The notes: generated from the sequence alone by a model not told the origin. 64,000 bases of DNA from Bacteroides sp. (GCA_014803765.1 JAAVBC010000028.1:1-64000), one strand, 5' to 3'. Shown: positions 39,708 to 49,337, numbered from the stretch's first letter. Made by a program: numbers and translations.

Positions 39708-39745
39708 AGCTGTTTGCGCTATAAATAGCTGTTTGCGCTATAAAT
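39708..39745. repeat. Perfect 19-bp tandem duplication
   Basis: agctgtttgcgctataaat x2 (39708-39726, 39727-39745). Confidence 0.9.
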
Positions 39746-39818
39746 GGCGAATAAACCGATGAGATGACATCGAGTATAATCTAAAATCATTATCTTTGTA
39801 AGATGATGAAAAATAGAC

Positions 39819-40010
39819 ATGGGAGGCATAGGAAGTGGCGGCAGTCGAGAAGGGTCGGGCAGACGCCCGGTTGACGGGGAACCCCGGAGCCGGATATCGG
39901 TGACTCTTCCGACATGGCTGCTGAGAGAGATAAGAAAAGAATCAGAGCGCCGAGATATGTCCGTATCAGGATATATCAGCGAGCTTTTAGAGAGAGGAAT
40001 TGAAAATTGA
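39819..40010 (+). CDS. Small ribbon-helix-helix-like protein (63 aa)
   Basis: RSRISVTLPTWLLREIRKESERRDMSVSGYISELLERGIEN; TATCTTTG -7-like motif at 39791. Confidence 0.65.
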   Translation: MGGIGSGGSREGSGRRPVDGEPRSRISVTLPTWLLREIRKESERRDMSVSGYISELLERGIEN

Positions 40011-40029
40011 ATCATGAAAATTTAGAGGT

Positions 40030-40608
40030 ATGGATGAAAATATTAAAGTAAACCGCGTTGGAGGTTGTATTCTCGCTTTTGTGTTATTTATTGGTTTTTT
40101 CTTTATGATGTTTGCAGGATTAAGAGGAGCAACCTTCTTTGAATCCATATTAGCGGGGATTATTATGATGGTGGTATGTTTCATTGAAATTCTTATAGCT
40201 ATTAAGGTGATGACAGTAATCGTTCCTGGTCTTTGGACATGGTATCCCAGATTCAATCATGATACAAAATGGGGGAGGATAAAATGGGCAATATTATTCA
40301 AGTCGAGTGTTGGGATGATTGTCGTTTTACCCTTGATTGGATCTTTGATAGGATATGTGCTTGATGGCTGGACGGGAGTTGTTATTTTAGGTATTGGATT
40401 TCCTATTCTTGTATATGGAATATCAATACCAGCTATCCTTTCGACATCCAGGGGTGGGCGTAAACTTCTAAAAGATAGTTGGAATGAAGATGCAAAGAGG
40501 CGAGAGATAAAAGAAATTGAAAGGCGCCAGCGTTGGAATACTAAATGGAATGAAAGTCCCGGCTCTATTATGGATCTCTTTAAAGATGATGATCCATGGA
40601 GATATTAA
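40030..40608 (+). CDS. Hypothetical membrane protein
   Basis: 192 aa with several hydrophobic helices; terminator follows. Confidence 0.65.
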   Translation: MDENIKVNRVGGCILAFVLFIGFFFMMFAGLRGATFFESILAGIIMMVVCFIEILIAIKVMTVIVPGLWTWYPRFNHDTKWGRIKWAILFKSSVGMIVVLPLIGSLIGYVLDGWTGVVILGIGFPILVYGISIPAILSTSRGGRKLLKDSWNEDAKRREIKEIERRQRWNTKWNESPGSIMDLFKDDDPWRY

Positions 40609-40614
40609 AATAAG

Positions 40615-40637
40615 AAGGAGGGTTCCCCTCCTTTTTT
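40615..40637 (+). terminator. Terminator of hypothetical membrane protein gene
   Basis: aaggaggg-ttcc-cctcctttttttt. Confidence 0.8.
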
Positions 40638-40693
40638 TATGTCCTTCCCCTGGCGGGAGAGTCCGATTAATTTTGCTGAAAAGAAGGATAAAT

Positions 40694-40981
40694 ATGGCAA
40701 AATTACAACCGGATTATATAAAATGGGTTCTGACCCTTAATGCCTCACAGGCGCAGGAGGAATATCATAAGCTTCAGAAGGAGAATAAGGGACTTCAGAA
40801 GGATGCGGATGCCACCCGCAAAAGGATGGCGGAACTTGCGGGGCAGAGTAAGGCAAATACTCAAGAGTATAAGAATCTTGAGACGCGACTGAAAAGTTTG
40901 ACTAAAATCTATAAAAAAAGCAATGAGTTGCCGCGGGGCAACTCATCGTTTGAGGTTCCAACCAGATTCGAACTGGTGTGA
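40694..40981 (+). pseudogene. Truncated N-terminus of phage tail tape-measure-like protein
   Basis: MAKLQPDYIKWVLTLNASQAQEEYHKLQKENKGLQKDADATRKRMAEL...; ORF runs antisense into tRNA-Cys before stopping. Confidence 0.6.
40923..40946 (-). terminator. Terminator of tRNA-Cys
   Basis: atgagttgcc-gcgg-ggcaactcat, T-tract on minus strand. Confidence 0.75.
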
Positions 40982-41023
40982 ACGGTTTTGCAGACCGGTA
41001 CCTAACCACTCGGACATGGAACC
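40953..41023 (-). tRNA. tRNA-Cys (anticodon GCA)
   Basis: Reverse complement ggttccatgtccgagtggttaggtaccggtctgcaaaaccgttcacaccagttcgaatctggttggaacct. Confidence 0.92.
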
Positions 41024-41198
41024 TTGTTATGTGTGGCGGGAATTTGTTTTGTTCCCTTTTGCAGTGCAAAATTACGAATTGTTTTTGAGTTGTGCAAATA
41101 TTTTTTGAAGTTTTTTGATTTCTCTTTTGAAATGAATATGATTTTATCTGATTTTATAGTAGTTTATGAGAGGGAATTGGTAGGGGAGGGTATAAAAA

Positions 41199-41229
41199 TT
41201 CCCGGAAAGCGGCTGTCGCTTCCGGGAAT
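41199..41229 (-). terminator. Hairpin downstream of C10 protease gene
   Basis: aattcccggaa...ttccgggaat. Confidence 0.6.
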
Positions 41230-41261
41230 GTATTTAGTTGGAGTATGGTCGGAAAAAGGAA

Positions 41262-44200
41262 TTATCGGATGATGACTTTTTTGCTGCCGTGGAGGTAGAT
41301 GCCGGCAGGGAGTGATTTGAGATCTGCAGCGGAAGCAGACTTCAGCATCAATTTGCCGTCAATTGTGTAGACATCTGAGGGTCGATCATTATTTTCTGTC
41401 ACAAGCTCTACTTCCACAGGATCATCCGTGAGTGTGGCTCTGATGATGCCACTTTCTTTTTTGCCGAGAGCGGGTATCTCAAAACCTTCTCCTGCAGATG
41501 CTATGACACCCGACGTGGCGATTTTATTGTTGATGAATACCTGAATGAGGATATTTTTCCCTGCTGAATTCATCAATGAAAGGGTGAAGGGATGATCGGC
41601 ACCGGGATAGTAATTATTACCGAGCATTAGAATATCCTCAGCTCCTGAGAATACTTCGCAGTCATTAAGCTGTAGATTCCAGTGAGACATCTTAAATTCT
41701 TTCCATACGTAATTGACGCGATATGATCCTGTGAGGTTTGTCGGCACATCAAGCCAGCAATTTGCTGCATTTGTAGAGTCAAAACTGTTGTCGGCAGCCA
41801 TCATTGTCTTATCTCCTGAAAGGGAGAGAAGATTCATTGATTTAGCGCAATAAAAACCTCCGGCGGGGATTTCCGTAATTGAAGAGGGGAGAGAAACACT
41901 CTGTCCTTCGAAGAAGGCAAATGCATCGGGGCGGAGGGATGTGATGTTGTAGCCGTCGATAACAGATGGCACTTTAATATCGCCGGAATAAGCCGAGGAA
42001 CCGGGCGCGGTCAGCACTGCTTTCTTGGCTGCTTCATCAGTCACAACGTATGCCAGACCCTCTTTGGAAGTCTTGAGTTCGGATTCCACTATCAAGGGAA
42101 TAGGGATTGAAAGCGGGGCATCGTTGTCGTCCGTCATTCTCATCAGGTAATAACCCGGTTCGAGATCGAAATTGAAAGGACGAATAGTGGAACGGAGCCA
42201 ATACTTTGAATTAACATTAATTTGCCCGCCATTGCTGAGGAATTTAACCCTCTTCAAGGTCTGTGGATCAAGAATCTCTACTTTGTAAGTGATAGTTTTG
42301 GCTGTTGCTGAAGCGTTGTTTACATTGCAGTAGATCGGGCTTTCAGTTCCTGAGACATAGAAATCCGGTGAGATATTAGTGATATAGACATTATCAACGC
42401 GCGGCTGTTCGAAACCGCTGTCGGATATAACGACCGGCAATGCGTCAATAAAGGTGTTTTCTTCGCTGTCCATCACATAGAGTCTATAGACTCCCGGCTC
42501 GGGATCGCCATCCATGACTATCTGGAGTTCTGTGTAGCCTTTGCCTGCTACAGAAACCCTATCGGTGAAGGATCCGACATATCCGAATTCGTCATCCGCA
42601 TTGAATAGAGAAACTCCGAGTTCGGAATTGAAATCGCCATCACCTACATTGAGTATAGGCAATTTAAACGCTATATTGGTGTTGCTGTAGATTTTCTCCG
42701 GTAAAATAGGGTCGCAGACAATAAGTTTTGGGCGATAATCAGAGTCCGGACCATCATTAGTAAGGGTTTTCACACCATTTTCCACTTTTAGAGCGACATA
42801 ATTCTGCATTCCGAGGGGAATCTGCACATTTTGCCATTCCTTTTCACCTTCCGCCCGGAACACGAGATATATTTTATATGCGCCGTCGGGGAGATTGGGA
42901 ATATCAGCATCAAAGGCAGAATAGCCATAATACGGTGTCAAAGTTTCGGTGCCGAGGTCAACGTACTCGACCTCCTGATTATCGGATGCATTTAATATTT
43001 GCAGAGCCACCTGCACAGTCTCAGAGTAACCGAGAGGATTATAGAAAAGAGAATATCCGTCTGCACCTTCGCGTATTTCAAAATTATTATCTCCTCCATA
43101 ATAGAATCCACCTGTGGAAATCAAAGCACTCTGCTGCTTGGAAGGAGCTCCCGGTGTATTAGCCGGCATGATACCGGTCAGAATGCTCTGACCTCTGTTG
43201 TATCCCCCTTCATAGGAACCCGCGCCTCCGGATGCAGGGTTAAGAGCGCTGAGGAGGAAATAGCCATCCTGATATCCTCCCCAACCCCAGTTGAAATGGA
43301 AATAATCATTTTGAGAATAGCCATCGCATACAAAAGCATGACCGCCTTCAGAGGAAGAGCCGGAGTAATAGACCGGGCGACCCTCTGCGAGTTCTGCGTA
43401 AACGAGGTTAAGCCAATCCTTCATAGGAGTGTAGTCCTTCCAATAGAATTTCAGACCCTTTGCATATCCGAAATACTTTGAAAGGGCTATCTGCACATCG
43501 GAATCATAGGCTCCTGATGCATAGGGAGAATATTGCATATTCACGCCGGCTCCGACCTGTCTCATCAATTTAGCTACGGCAGCCGCCTGAGTGGAGGTAT
43601 ACTTTCCGGACTGATAAGTGTCAAGCATATTTGCCCAGTCGTAGACTGTGCCTGAAAAAGTGATGCCGGCATTAGAGCCTGTCGGAGAGACGGGCCATTG
43701 ATGATACTTCATGATCTGCGACACGGCAGTTGCCACACACCCGGTGACACAACGTCTGCCATTGGAAGTCGGGCAATCATTATTATATGGTGAACTCTGA
43801 TCCCATTGAGTTTTAGTCAGAGGTTCGATGGGAGCGCGATACTCCTTACGCACAAGTCTGAGATTAGAGTCTGATTCAGGAGCAGTCGGCAGATAACCGG
43901 AAATCTCGCGGGAATATTCCGAAAGCCACCACTTCATATTATCCGAGATTTTACTTTCATCGAAAGTCCCTTTATCCGAATACCCGAGAACTTGCGGAAG
44001 TCGATCATCCGCAGTAGTGATTATAAATCCGGAATCAAAGTTGAAGATATAATACAATGTAGTTTCTCCGGAGGTAGCCGTATATGCGCAATTGAGATGA
44101 GTATTCTGAGCAGGGGCAGCATTTCTTCCCGGATGAGAAGAGTATAAGAATTTCAAAGCTTCCTCTTCAGCCGTAGCCTGAGAGACAGGAGCCGCTGATA

Positions 44201-44264
44201 GAGATAAAGCTGACGTCAGAGCCAGGCAGCCGGACATCAAAAAAGAGGAAAACCGGATATTCAT
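41262..44264 (-). CDS. Secreted C10 (streptopain/SpeB-like) cysteine protease with Spi-type pro-domain and T9SS sorting domain
   Basis: GRRCVTGCVATAVSQIMKYHQWP (Cys) and GGHAFVCDGYSQNDYFHFNWGWGG (His); N-terminal YYIFNFDSGFIITTADDRLPQVLGYSDKGTFD. Confidence 0.93.
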   Translation of the reverse strand: MNIRFSSFLMSGCLALTSALSLSAAPVSQATAEEEALKFLYSSHPGRNAAPAQNTHLNCAYTATSGETTLYYIFNFDSGFIITTADDRLPQVLGYSDKGTFDESKISDNMKWWLSEYSREISGYLPTAPESDSNLRLVRKEYRAPIEPLTKTQWDQSSPYNNDCPTSNGRRCVTGCVATAVSQIMKYHQWPVSPTGSNAGITFSGTVYDWANMLDTYQSGKYTSTQAAAVAKLMRQVGAGVNMQYSPYASGAYDSDVQIALSKYFGYAKGLKFYWKDYTPMKDWLNLVYAELAEGRPVYYSGSSSEGGHAFVCDGYSQNDYFHFNWGWGGYQDGYFLLSALNPASGGAGSYEGGYNRGQSILTGIMPANTPGAPSKQQSALISTGGFYYGGDNNFEIREGADGYSLFYNPLGYSETVQVALQILNASDNQEVEYVDLGTETLTPYYGYSAFDADIPNLPDGAYKIYLVFRAEGEKEWQNVQIPLGMQNYVALKVENGVKTLTNDGPDSDYRPKLIVCDPILPEKIYSNTNIAFKLPILNVGDGDFNSELGVSLFNADDEFGYVGSFTDRVSVAGKGYTELQIVMDGDPEPGVYRLYVMDSEENTFIDALPVVISDSGFEQPRVDNVYITNISPDFYVSGTESPIYCNVNNASATAKTITYKVEILDPQTLKRVKFLSNGGQINVNSKYWLRSTIRPFNFDLEPGYYLMRMTDDNDAPLSIPIPLIVESELKTSKEGLAYVVTDEAAKKAVLTAPGSSAYSGDIKVPSVIDGYNITSLRPDAFAFFEGQSVSLPSSITEIPAGGFYCAKSMNLLSLSGDKTMMAADNSFDSTNAANCWLDVPTNLTGSYRVNYVWKEFKMSHWNLQLNDCEVFSGAEDILMLGNNYYPGADHPFTLSLMNSAGKNILIQVFINNKIATSGVIASAGEGFEIPALGKKESGIIRATLTDDPVEVELVTENNDRPSDVYTIDGKLMLKSASAADLKSLPAGIYLHGSKKVIIR

Positions 44265-44420
44265 TAATCGTTACGTTAAAAGGTTGAAGTTTAGTTAAGA
44301 AATTATCATCAATGGCAGATGAATCTAAAGATACAGAAAACAAAGTTAATAAAAAATATGAATGGAGTTTAATAAAAGGTTGAAAAAATGAAAAATGCGT
44401 AAAAATTAAATCTCAAGTGA

Positions 44421-44452
44421 TTTGAAAATAAGATAAAAAAGTATTAATTTTG
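44421..44452 (+). promoter_or_regulatory. Bacteroidetes-type promoter for PPi-phosphofructokinase
   Basis: TTTG (44421-44424) -N20- TAATTTTG (44445-44452). Confidence 0.8.
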
Positions 44453-44537
44453 CAGTTGGTTAGCAGGGATTTCATTCCCTTGACTCAAAGGTCTTAGAAC
44501 ATATAATTCTCAAGATAGACATAGAAAATAAATCGAA

Positions 44538-46193
44538 ATGAAAAAAAGTGCACTTCAGAGAGTAAGAGCTGAATATCAGCCGAAACTCCCCAAGGCTCTT
44601 CAGGGTCCTGTAAAACTTAAGGTAGGAGACGCTACGGAATCAGTAGCGGATCAGGATGCTATCAAAGCGTTGTTCCCCAATACTTACGGCATGCCCGTAG
44701 TAGAATTCGAGCGTAACGACAAACCGGAGCGGGTAGAGGAGCCGTTTAATGTCGGCATCATCCTTTCCGGTGGTCAGGCACCCGGTGGACATAATGTAGT
44801 GAGCGGTATCTTCGATGGTATCAAGAGCCTCAACAAGGAATGTCGTCTTTATGGCTTCCTGATGGGTCCTTCCGGCTTCATTAATCATCAGTATATGGAG
44901 CTGACTGCAGGCTACATTGCTGAATATCGCAACACCGGCGGTTTTGATATCATAGGCAGCGGCAGAACAAAGCTTGAGACACCTGAGCAGTTTGATGCCG
45001 GACTGAAAGTGCTTAAAGAACTCAATATCAAAGCGCTGGTTATTATTGGCGGTGATGACTCCAACACAAATGCCGCTGTGCTTGCGGAATATTATAAAGC
45101 CAACGGAGCCAATGTACAGGTTATCGGTGTGCCCAAGACTATTGACGGCGACCTTAAAAACGAATGGATCGAGACATCCTTCGGTTTCGATACAGCTTGC
45201 AAGGTATATTCAGAAGTTATCGGAAACATCCAGCGTGACTGTAACTCTGCGAAGAAATATTATCACTTTATCAAGCTTATGGGTCGTTCGGCGTCTCATA
45301 TCGCGCTTGAATGTGCGCTTGAGACACAGCCTAACGTTTGCCTTATCTCAGAAGAGGTGGCAGCGAAGCGCATGACGCTTGATAATATCGTCAGCCAGAT
45401 CTGCTATGTCATTGCAGAGCGTGCGAAGCTCGGCTGGAACTTCGGTACTGTTCTTGTGCCGGAAGGTCTTATCGAGTTCATTCCCTCAATGAAGACTCTT
45501 ATTTCCGAGCTTAATGAGGTGCTCGTAGAGCATGGCTCAGAACTTGAAGGTCTTGATGAACTTGAGAAGCTCGAAGCTATTCGCCACCATCTTTCAGTTG
45601 AGAGCGCCGAACTCTATAAATCGCTTCCGAAGAACATTGCGCTTCAGCTCAGCCTTGACCGTGACAGCCACGGCAATGTGCAGGTATCCCTCATTGAGAC
45701 AGAGAGCCTGCTGAGTGAAATGGTGGCAAAGCGTCTTGACGAGATGGCAGAGGAAGGACAGTACAGCGGTAAGTTCAACGCTCAGCACCACTTCTTCGGC
45801 TATGAAGGACGTTGCGCGGATCCGACAAACTTTGATGCGGACTACACATATGCCCTCGGTTACAATGCGGCTATGCTTATCAATAGTGGTCTGACAGGCT
45901 ACATGTCAAGCGTCCGCAATCTTACAGATCATACAGAGAACTGGGTGGCAGGCGGCATTCCTATCACTATGATGATGAACATGGAGCGTCGTCATGGTCA
46001 GATGAAGCCCGTGATTCAGAAAGCACTTGTAAATCTCAACGGCAGACCCTATCTCAAATACGCGTCAATGCGTGAGACTCTCGCTCTGAACACATTGTAT
46101 CAGTATCCCGGTCCTATCCAGTACTTCGGTCCGGCAGAGATCTGCGATCGTCCGTCGATGACTCTTCTCCTTGAGCACGGCAAAGAGATCTAA
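44538..46193 (+). CDS. pfp: Diphosphate-fructose-6-phosphate 1-phosphotransferase
   Basis: GIILSGGQAPGGHNVVSGIFDG, IIGGDDSNTNAAVLAEYY, VIGVPKTIDGDLKN. Confidence 0.95.
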   Translation: MKKSALQRVRAEYQPKLPKALQGPVKLKVGDATESVADQDAIKALFPNTYGMPVVEFERNDKPERVEEPFNVGIILSGGQAPGGHNVVSGIFDGIKSLNKECRLYGFLMGPSGFINHQYMELTAGYIAEYRNTGGFDIIGSGRTKLETPEQFDAGLKVLKELNIKALVIIGGDDSNTNAAVLAEYYKANGANVQVIGVPKTIDGDLKNEWIETSFGFDTACKVYSEVIGNIQRDCNSAKKYYHFIKLMGRSASHIALECALETQPNVCLISEEVAAKRMTLDNIVSQICYVIAERAKLGWNFGTVLVPEGLIEFIPSMKTLISELNEVLVEHGSELEGLDELEKLEAIRHHLSVESAELYKSLPKNIALQLSLDRDSHGNVQVSLIETESLLSEMVAKRLDEMAEEGQYSGKFNAQHHFFGYEGRCADPTNFDADYTYALGYNAAMLINSGLTGYMSSVRNLTDHTENWVAGGIPITMMMNMERRHGQMKPVIQKALVNLNGRPYLKYASMRETLALNTLYQYPGPIQYFGPAEICDRPSMTLLLEHGKEI

Positions 46194-46302
46194 CACTTGA
46201 TTTTTCATAATGGATGTTCCCTCGCTCTGTCGCAATGCGGATACAGCGGGGGAATTTCTTAAACTACCAATAACTTACTTAAAATAACCTAACTTACTAA
46301 CT

Positions 46303-48042
46303 ATGGCATCAACAGCTACAATGTCCGGAGTAAATTCCGGTAAGACAGAACTGCTGCGCGACAAAGCCTGGGCGCGCTGGACTGCCCTGGCGCTTCTTGC
46401 GTTTGCAATGTTCTGTTCCTACGTCTTTATGGACGTCTTATCTCCGATCAAAGATCTGCTTCAGTCGACTCGCGGGTGGGACTCCACTGCGTTCGGCACT
46501 ATGCAAGGTTCGGAGACATTCCTTAATGTCTTTATTTTCTTTCTAATCTTTGCGGGTATCATTCTCGACAAGATGGGAGTTCGCTTCACGGCGCTTCTCT
46601 CCGGCTGTGTGATGCTTATCGGTGCTGTGATCAACTGGTATGCACTCACCAATTCTTTCATAGGATCAGCGTGTGATGTATGGTTTACAAATCATCTGAA
46701 CTATATTCCTGTTTTTGATGAGTTGGGCGTATCTCCGTTCTATGAAGGAATGCCTGCTTCAGCGAAAATGTCGGCATGCGGCTTCATGATATTCGGATGT
46801 GGCGTCGAAATGGCAGGTATAACTGTCAGCCGCGGTATCGTAAAATGGTTCAAAGGTAGAGAGATGGCACTCGCCATGGGATCGGAGATGGCATTGGCTC
46901 GTCTGGGTGTTGCAACGTGTATGATATTCTCTCCGATGTTTGCCGAACTTGGTGGCACGGTAGATGTCAGCCGTTCGGTCGCTTTCGGCGTTGTGCTTCT
47001 CATGATTGCCTTAATGATGTTCATTGTCTATTTCTTCATGGATCGCAAACTCGATGCTCAGACAGGAGAAGCAGAAGAAAAAGATGATCCCTTCAAGATT
47101 TCCGATCTCGGGAAGATTCTCTCCAGTCTTGGATTCTGGTTGGTAGCTCTTCTTTGTGTGCTTTATTACTCTGCGATTTTCCCCTTCCAGAAATATGCAG
47201 TCAACATGTTGCAGTGTAATATTGACTTTACTCCGCTTCCGGAAGGTTCATTCTGGGCTACAGATGCTGTGACCTACATTCAGTATGTCATAATGCTCGT
47301 TGTGGCTGCCACAGCATTTGCCGGCAACTTTGCTAAGAAAGTATCTGTGAAATACGGACTTTTTGCCATATCTATCATCAGTCTGGTTGTCTACTGCTGG
47401 ATGGGCTATCAGAAGCAGAGTGCCGGAGCGATTTTCGCGGTGTTCCCTCTTCTTGCCGTAGGTATTACTCCCATATTGGGTAAATATGTGGACTATAAAG
47501 GAAAGGCAGCCTCAATGCTTGTTCTCGGTTCGCTTCTCCTTATAGCGTGTCATCTTACTTTCGCTTTTATTCTTCCCATGTTCAAAGGGAATGCTGCCGG
47601 CGGCGTGATAATTGCATACGTCACAATTCTCGTGCTTGGCGCCTCTTTCTCACTCGTGCCTGCCTCACTCTGGCCCTCGGTTCCCAAACTTGTGGACGCA
47701 AAGATCATCGGTTCGGCTTACGCATTAATATTCTGGATTCAGAATATCGGTCTGTGGTTGTTCCCCATGCTTATCGGTAAAGTACTGACATCTACCAATA
47801 CGGATATCGAGGCTCAGGTCGCAGCCGGAAAGATGACTGAGGAGGTAGCGTCCGTCAGCTATAATTATACTTGGGCACTTGTGATGCTGGCTTGTCTTGG
47901 AGTTGCAGCTCTCTTCATCGGTCTGTATCTCAAGATAGTCGACAAAAAGAAGCATCTTGGTCTGGAACTTCCGAACGTTACTGACTCAGCTGCCGAGAAG
48001 GAAGAGATTGAAGCTTCGGAAGTAGAGTCTGCGGAAGGATAA
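46303..48042 (+). CDS. MFS transporter
   Basis: 579 aa, ~12 TM; FIFFLIFAGIILDKMGVRFTALLSG. Confidence 0.88.
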   Translation: MASTATMSGVNSGKTELLRDKAWARWTALALLAFAMFCSYVFMDVLSPIKDLLQSTRGWDSTAFGTMQGSETFLNVFIFFLIFAGIILDKMGVRFTALLSGCVMLIGAVINWYALTNSFIGSACDVWFTNHLNYIPVFDELGVSPFYEGMPASAKMSACGFMIFGCGVEMAGITVSRGIVKWFKGREMALAMGSEMALARLGVATCMIFSPMFAELGGTVDVSRSVAFGVVLLMIALMMFIVYFFMDRKLDAQTGEAEEKDDPFKISDLGKILSSLGFWLVALLCVLYYSAIFPFQKYAVNMLQCNIDFTPLPEGSFWATDAVTYIQYVIMLVVAATAFAGNFAKKVSVKYGLFAISIISLVVYCWMGYQKQSAGAIFAVFPLLAVGITPILGKYVDYKGKAASMLVLGSLLLIACHLTFAFILPMFKGNAAGGVIIAYVTILVLGASFSLVPASLWPSVPKLVDAKIIGSAYALIFWIQNIGLWLFPMLIGKVLTSTNTDIEAQVAAGKMTEEVASVSYNYTWALVMLACLGVAALFIGLYLKIVDKKKHLGLELPNVTDSAAEKEEIEASEVESAEG

Positions 48043-48153
48043 TATTTCCGTGCCTATCTCAACTGAAATAAAATTGGGGTTTCAAGCGTTATAATTTTAT
48101 ATTGCCAAGCAGCCTGCATCTCAGGCAGCCTGCGTTCGACATAAAGAATTGAG

Positions 48154-49305
48154 ATGAAACCACGATTTAGTAAATATATAAGCCGTTTCGGCGGCGGCTG
48201 CACACTTGCTCTTCTGATGACATTGTTCATCGGAGGAGCTTGTTATGCAGAGACGGTCAGCCAGAAGGCAAGCAAAACGCTTGCCCAAACTTTCTTTGAC
48301 AAAGCATACGGCGAGCATACCCCTCCTCCGAAATATGTCTGGAACGGAAAGCGCCTTACGACCGACAGACTGTTCACTCCTTTCTACGTTTACAACAGTC
48401 CGCGTGGAGGATTCGTAATTATTTCCGCGGAGAATAAGGCTTTTCCCATTCTTGGCTACAGCCTGAAGTCTTCATTTGATCCTGATAAACTCAGTGAGGG
48501 GGAGAGAGCGTGGCTCGGAAGTTATGCTAAAGATATAGAGCTTATCAGATATGATTCCCGCGAACCGACGGATGCGATAGCGGCGTGGCAGGATTTCGGA
48601 GGGTATACCGACCGACTTCTGAAAGCACGTTATTCAGCCACTGATCCGACGCAATCCGTTGCGGAGGCAGAAGAAGAGCTTGAAAGGGTTTTTAATTCTG
48701 ATCAGGAGTCCGATAATGGTAATTATTCCATTCTTTACACCCCCGAGTCGTGGCGGGACATGATAGACGGCGCGATTGCCGGAACAGGGAGTATCGCTAT
48801 GGGATATGTCGATTGGAATAAAAATCTTCATCCTGCTACGATTTATGGAAAGCAGGGTGATTACTATCGAATTCGTTTCGACAGACTTAATGATTGGCTT
48901 CTGAGAATGAGTGCCACCGAGCTTCTTGCAGACCGGTTTGTTGCTTCATTCAATCCTGTTCCCGAGGTGCGTTATGAGGATGAAGAGGAGCGTCCGTTTG
49001 ATTTCATGGAATCGATCATCGCCGAGCATTCCGCATTGGAAACCTCTGTGAAGGAGATGAATATAGAGGATGAAATCACTGCCCCGATTGTGAAAGCAAA
49101 TGGAGGCGGACATTTTGAGATTTTGCTCCCCGAGAATGTGAAATTAGCAATGATGTATTCTCTGACGGGTCAGCATATAGGCAGACGCACTTATCATGAG
49201 ACTCCTCTTGCGCACATAGATATAGAAGCGCAGCCGACAGGATTCTACTTTGTGATCCTATACGGAGAGTCAGGAACTCCCTACGGATTTAAATTGTATA
49301 GATAA
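48154..49305 (+). CDS. Secreted orphan Spi/C10-pro-domain-like protein with T9SS-type C-terminus and no catalytic domain
   Basis: FYVYNSPRGGFVIISAENKAFPILGYSLKSSFDPDKLSEGERAWLGSYAKDI matches the pro-domain of 41262..44264; C-terminal KLAMMYSLTGQHIGRRTY...TGFYFVILYGESGTPYGFKLYR. Confidence 0.75.
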   Translation: MKPRFSKYISRFGGGCTLALLMTLFIGGACYAETVSQKASKTLAQTFFDKAYGEHTPPPKYVWNGKRLTTDRLFTPFYVYNSPRGGFVIISAENKAFPILGYSLKSSFDPDKLSEGERAWLGSYAKDIELIRYDSREPTDAIAAWQDFGGYTDRLLKARYSATDPTQSVAEAEEELERVFNSDQESDNGNYSILYTPESWRDMIDGAIAGTGSIAMGYVDWNKNLHPATIYGKQGDYYRIRFDRLNDWLLRMSATELLADRFVASFNPVPEVRYEDEEERPFDFMESIIAEHSALETSVKEMNIEDEITAPIVKANGGGHFEILLPENVKLAMMYSLTGQHIGRRTYHETPLAHIDIEAQPTGFYFVILYGESGTPYGFKLYR

Positions 49306-49337
49306 CGCATCAGCACATCCAAACAAGAGTAATAATT

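Noticed and set aside
39719-40015. Minus-strand ORF of 98 aa over the RHH gene
   Set aside because: The plus-strand RHH reading frame has a recognisable fold pattern and a -7-like motif; the antisense ORF has neither.
38700-41030. Intact prophage or integrative element
   Set aside because: No integrase, capsid, terminase or portal genes; only a tape-measure-like stub.
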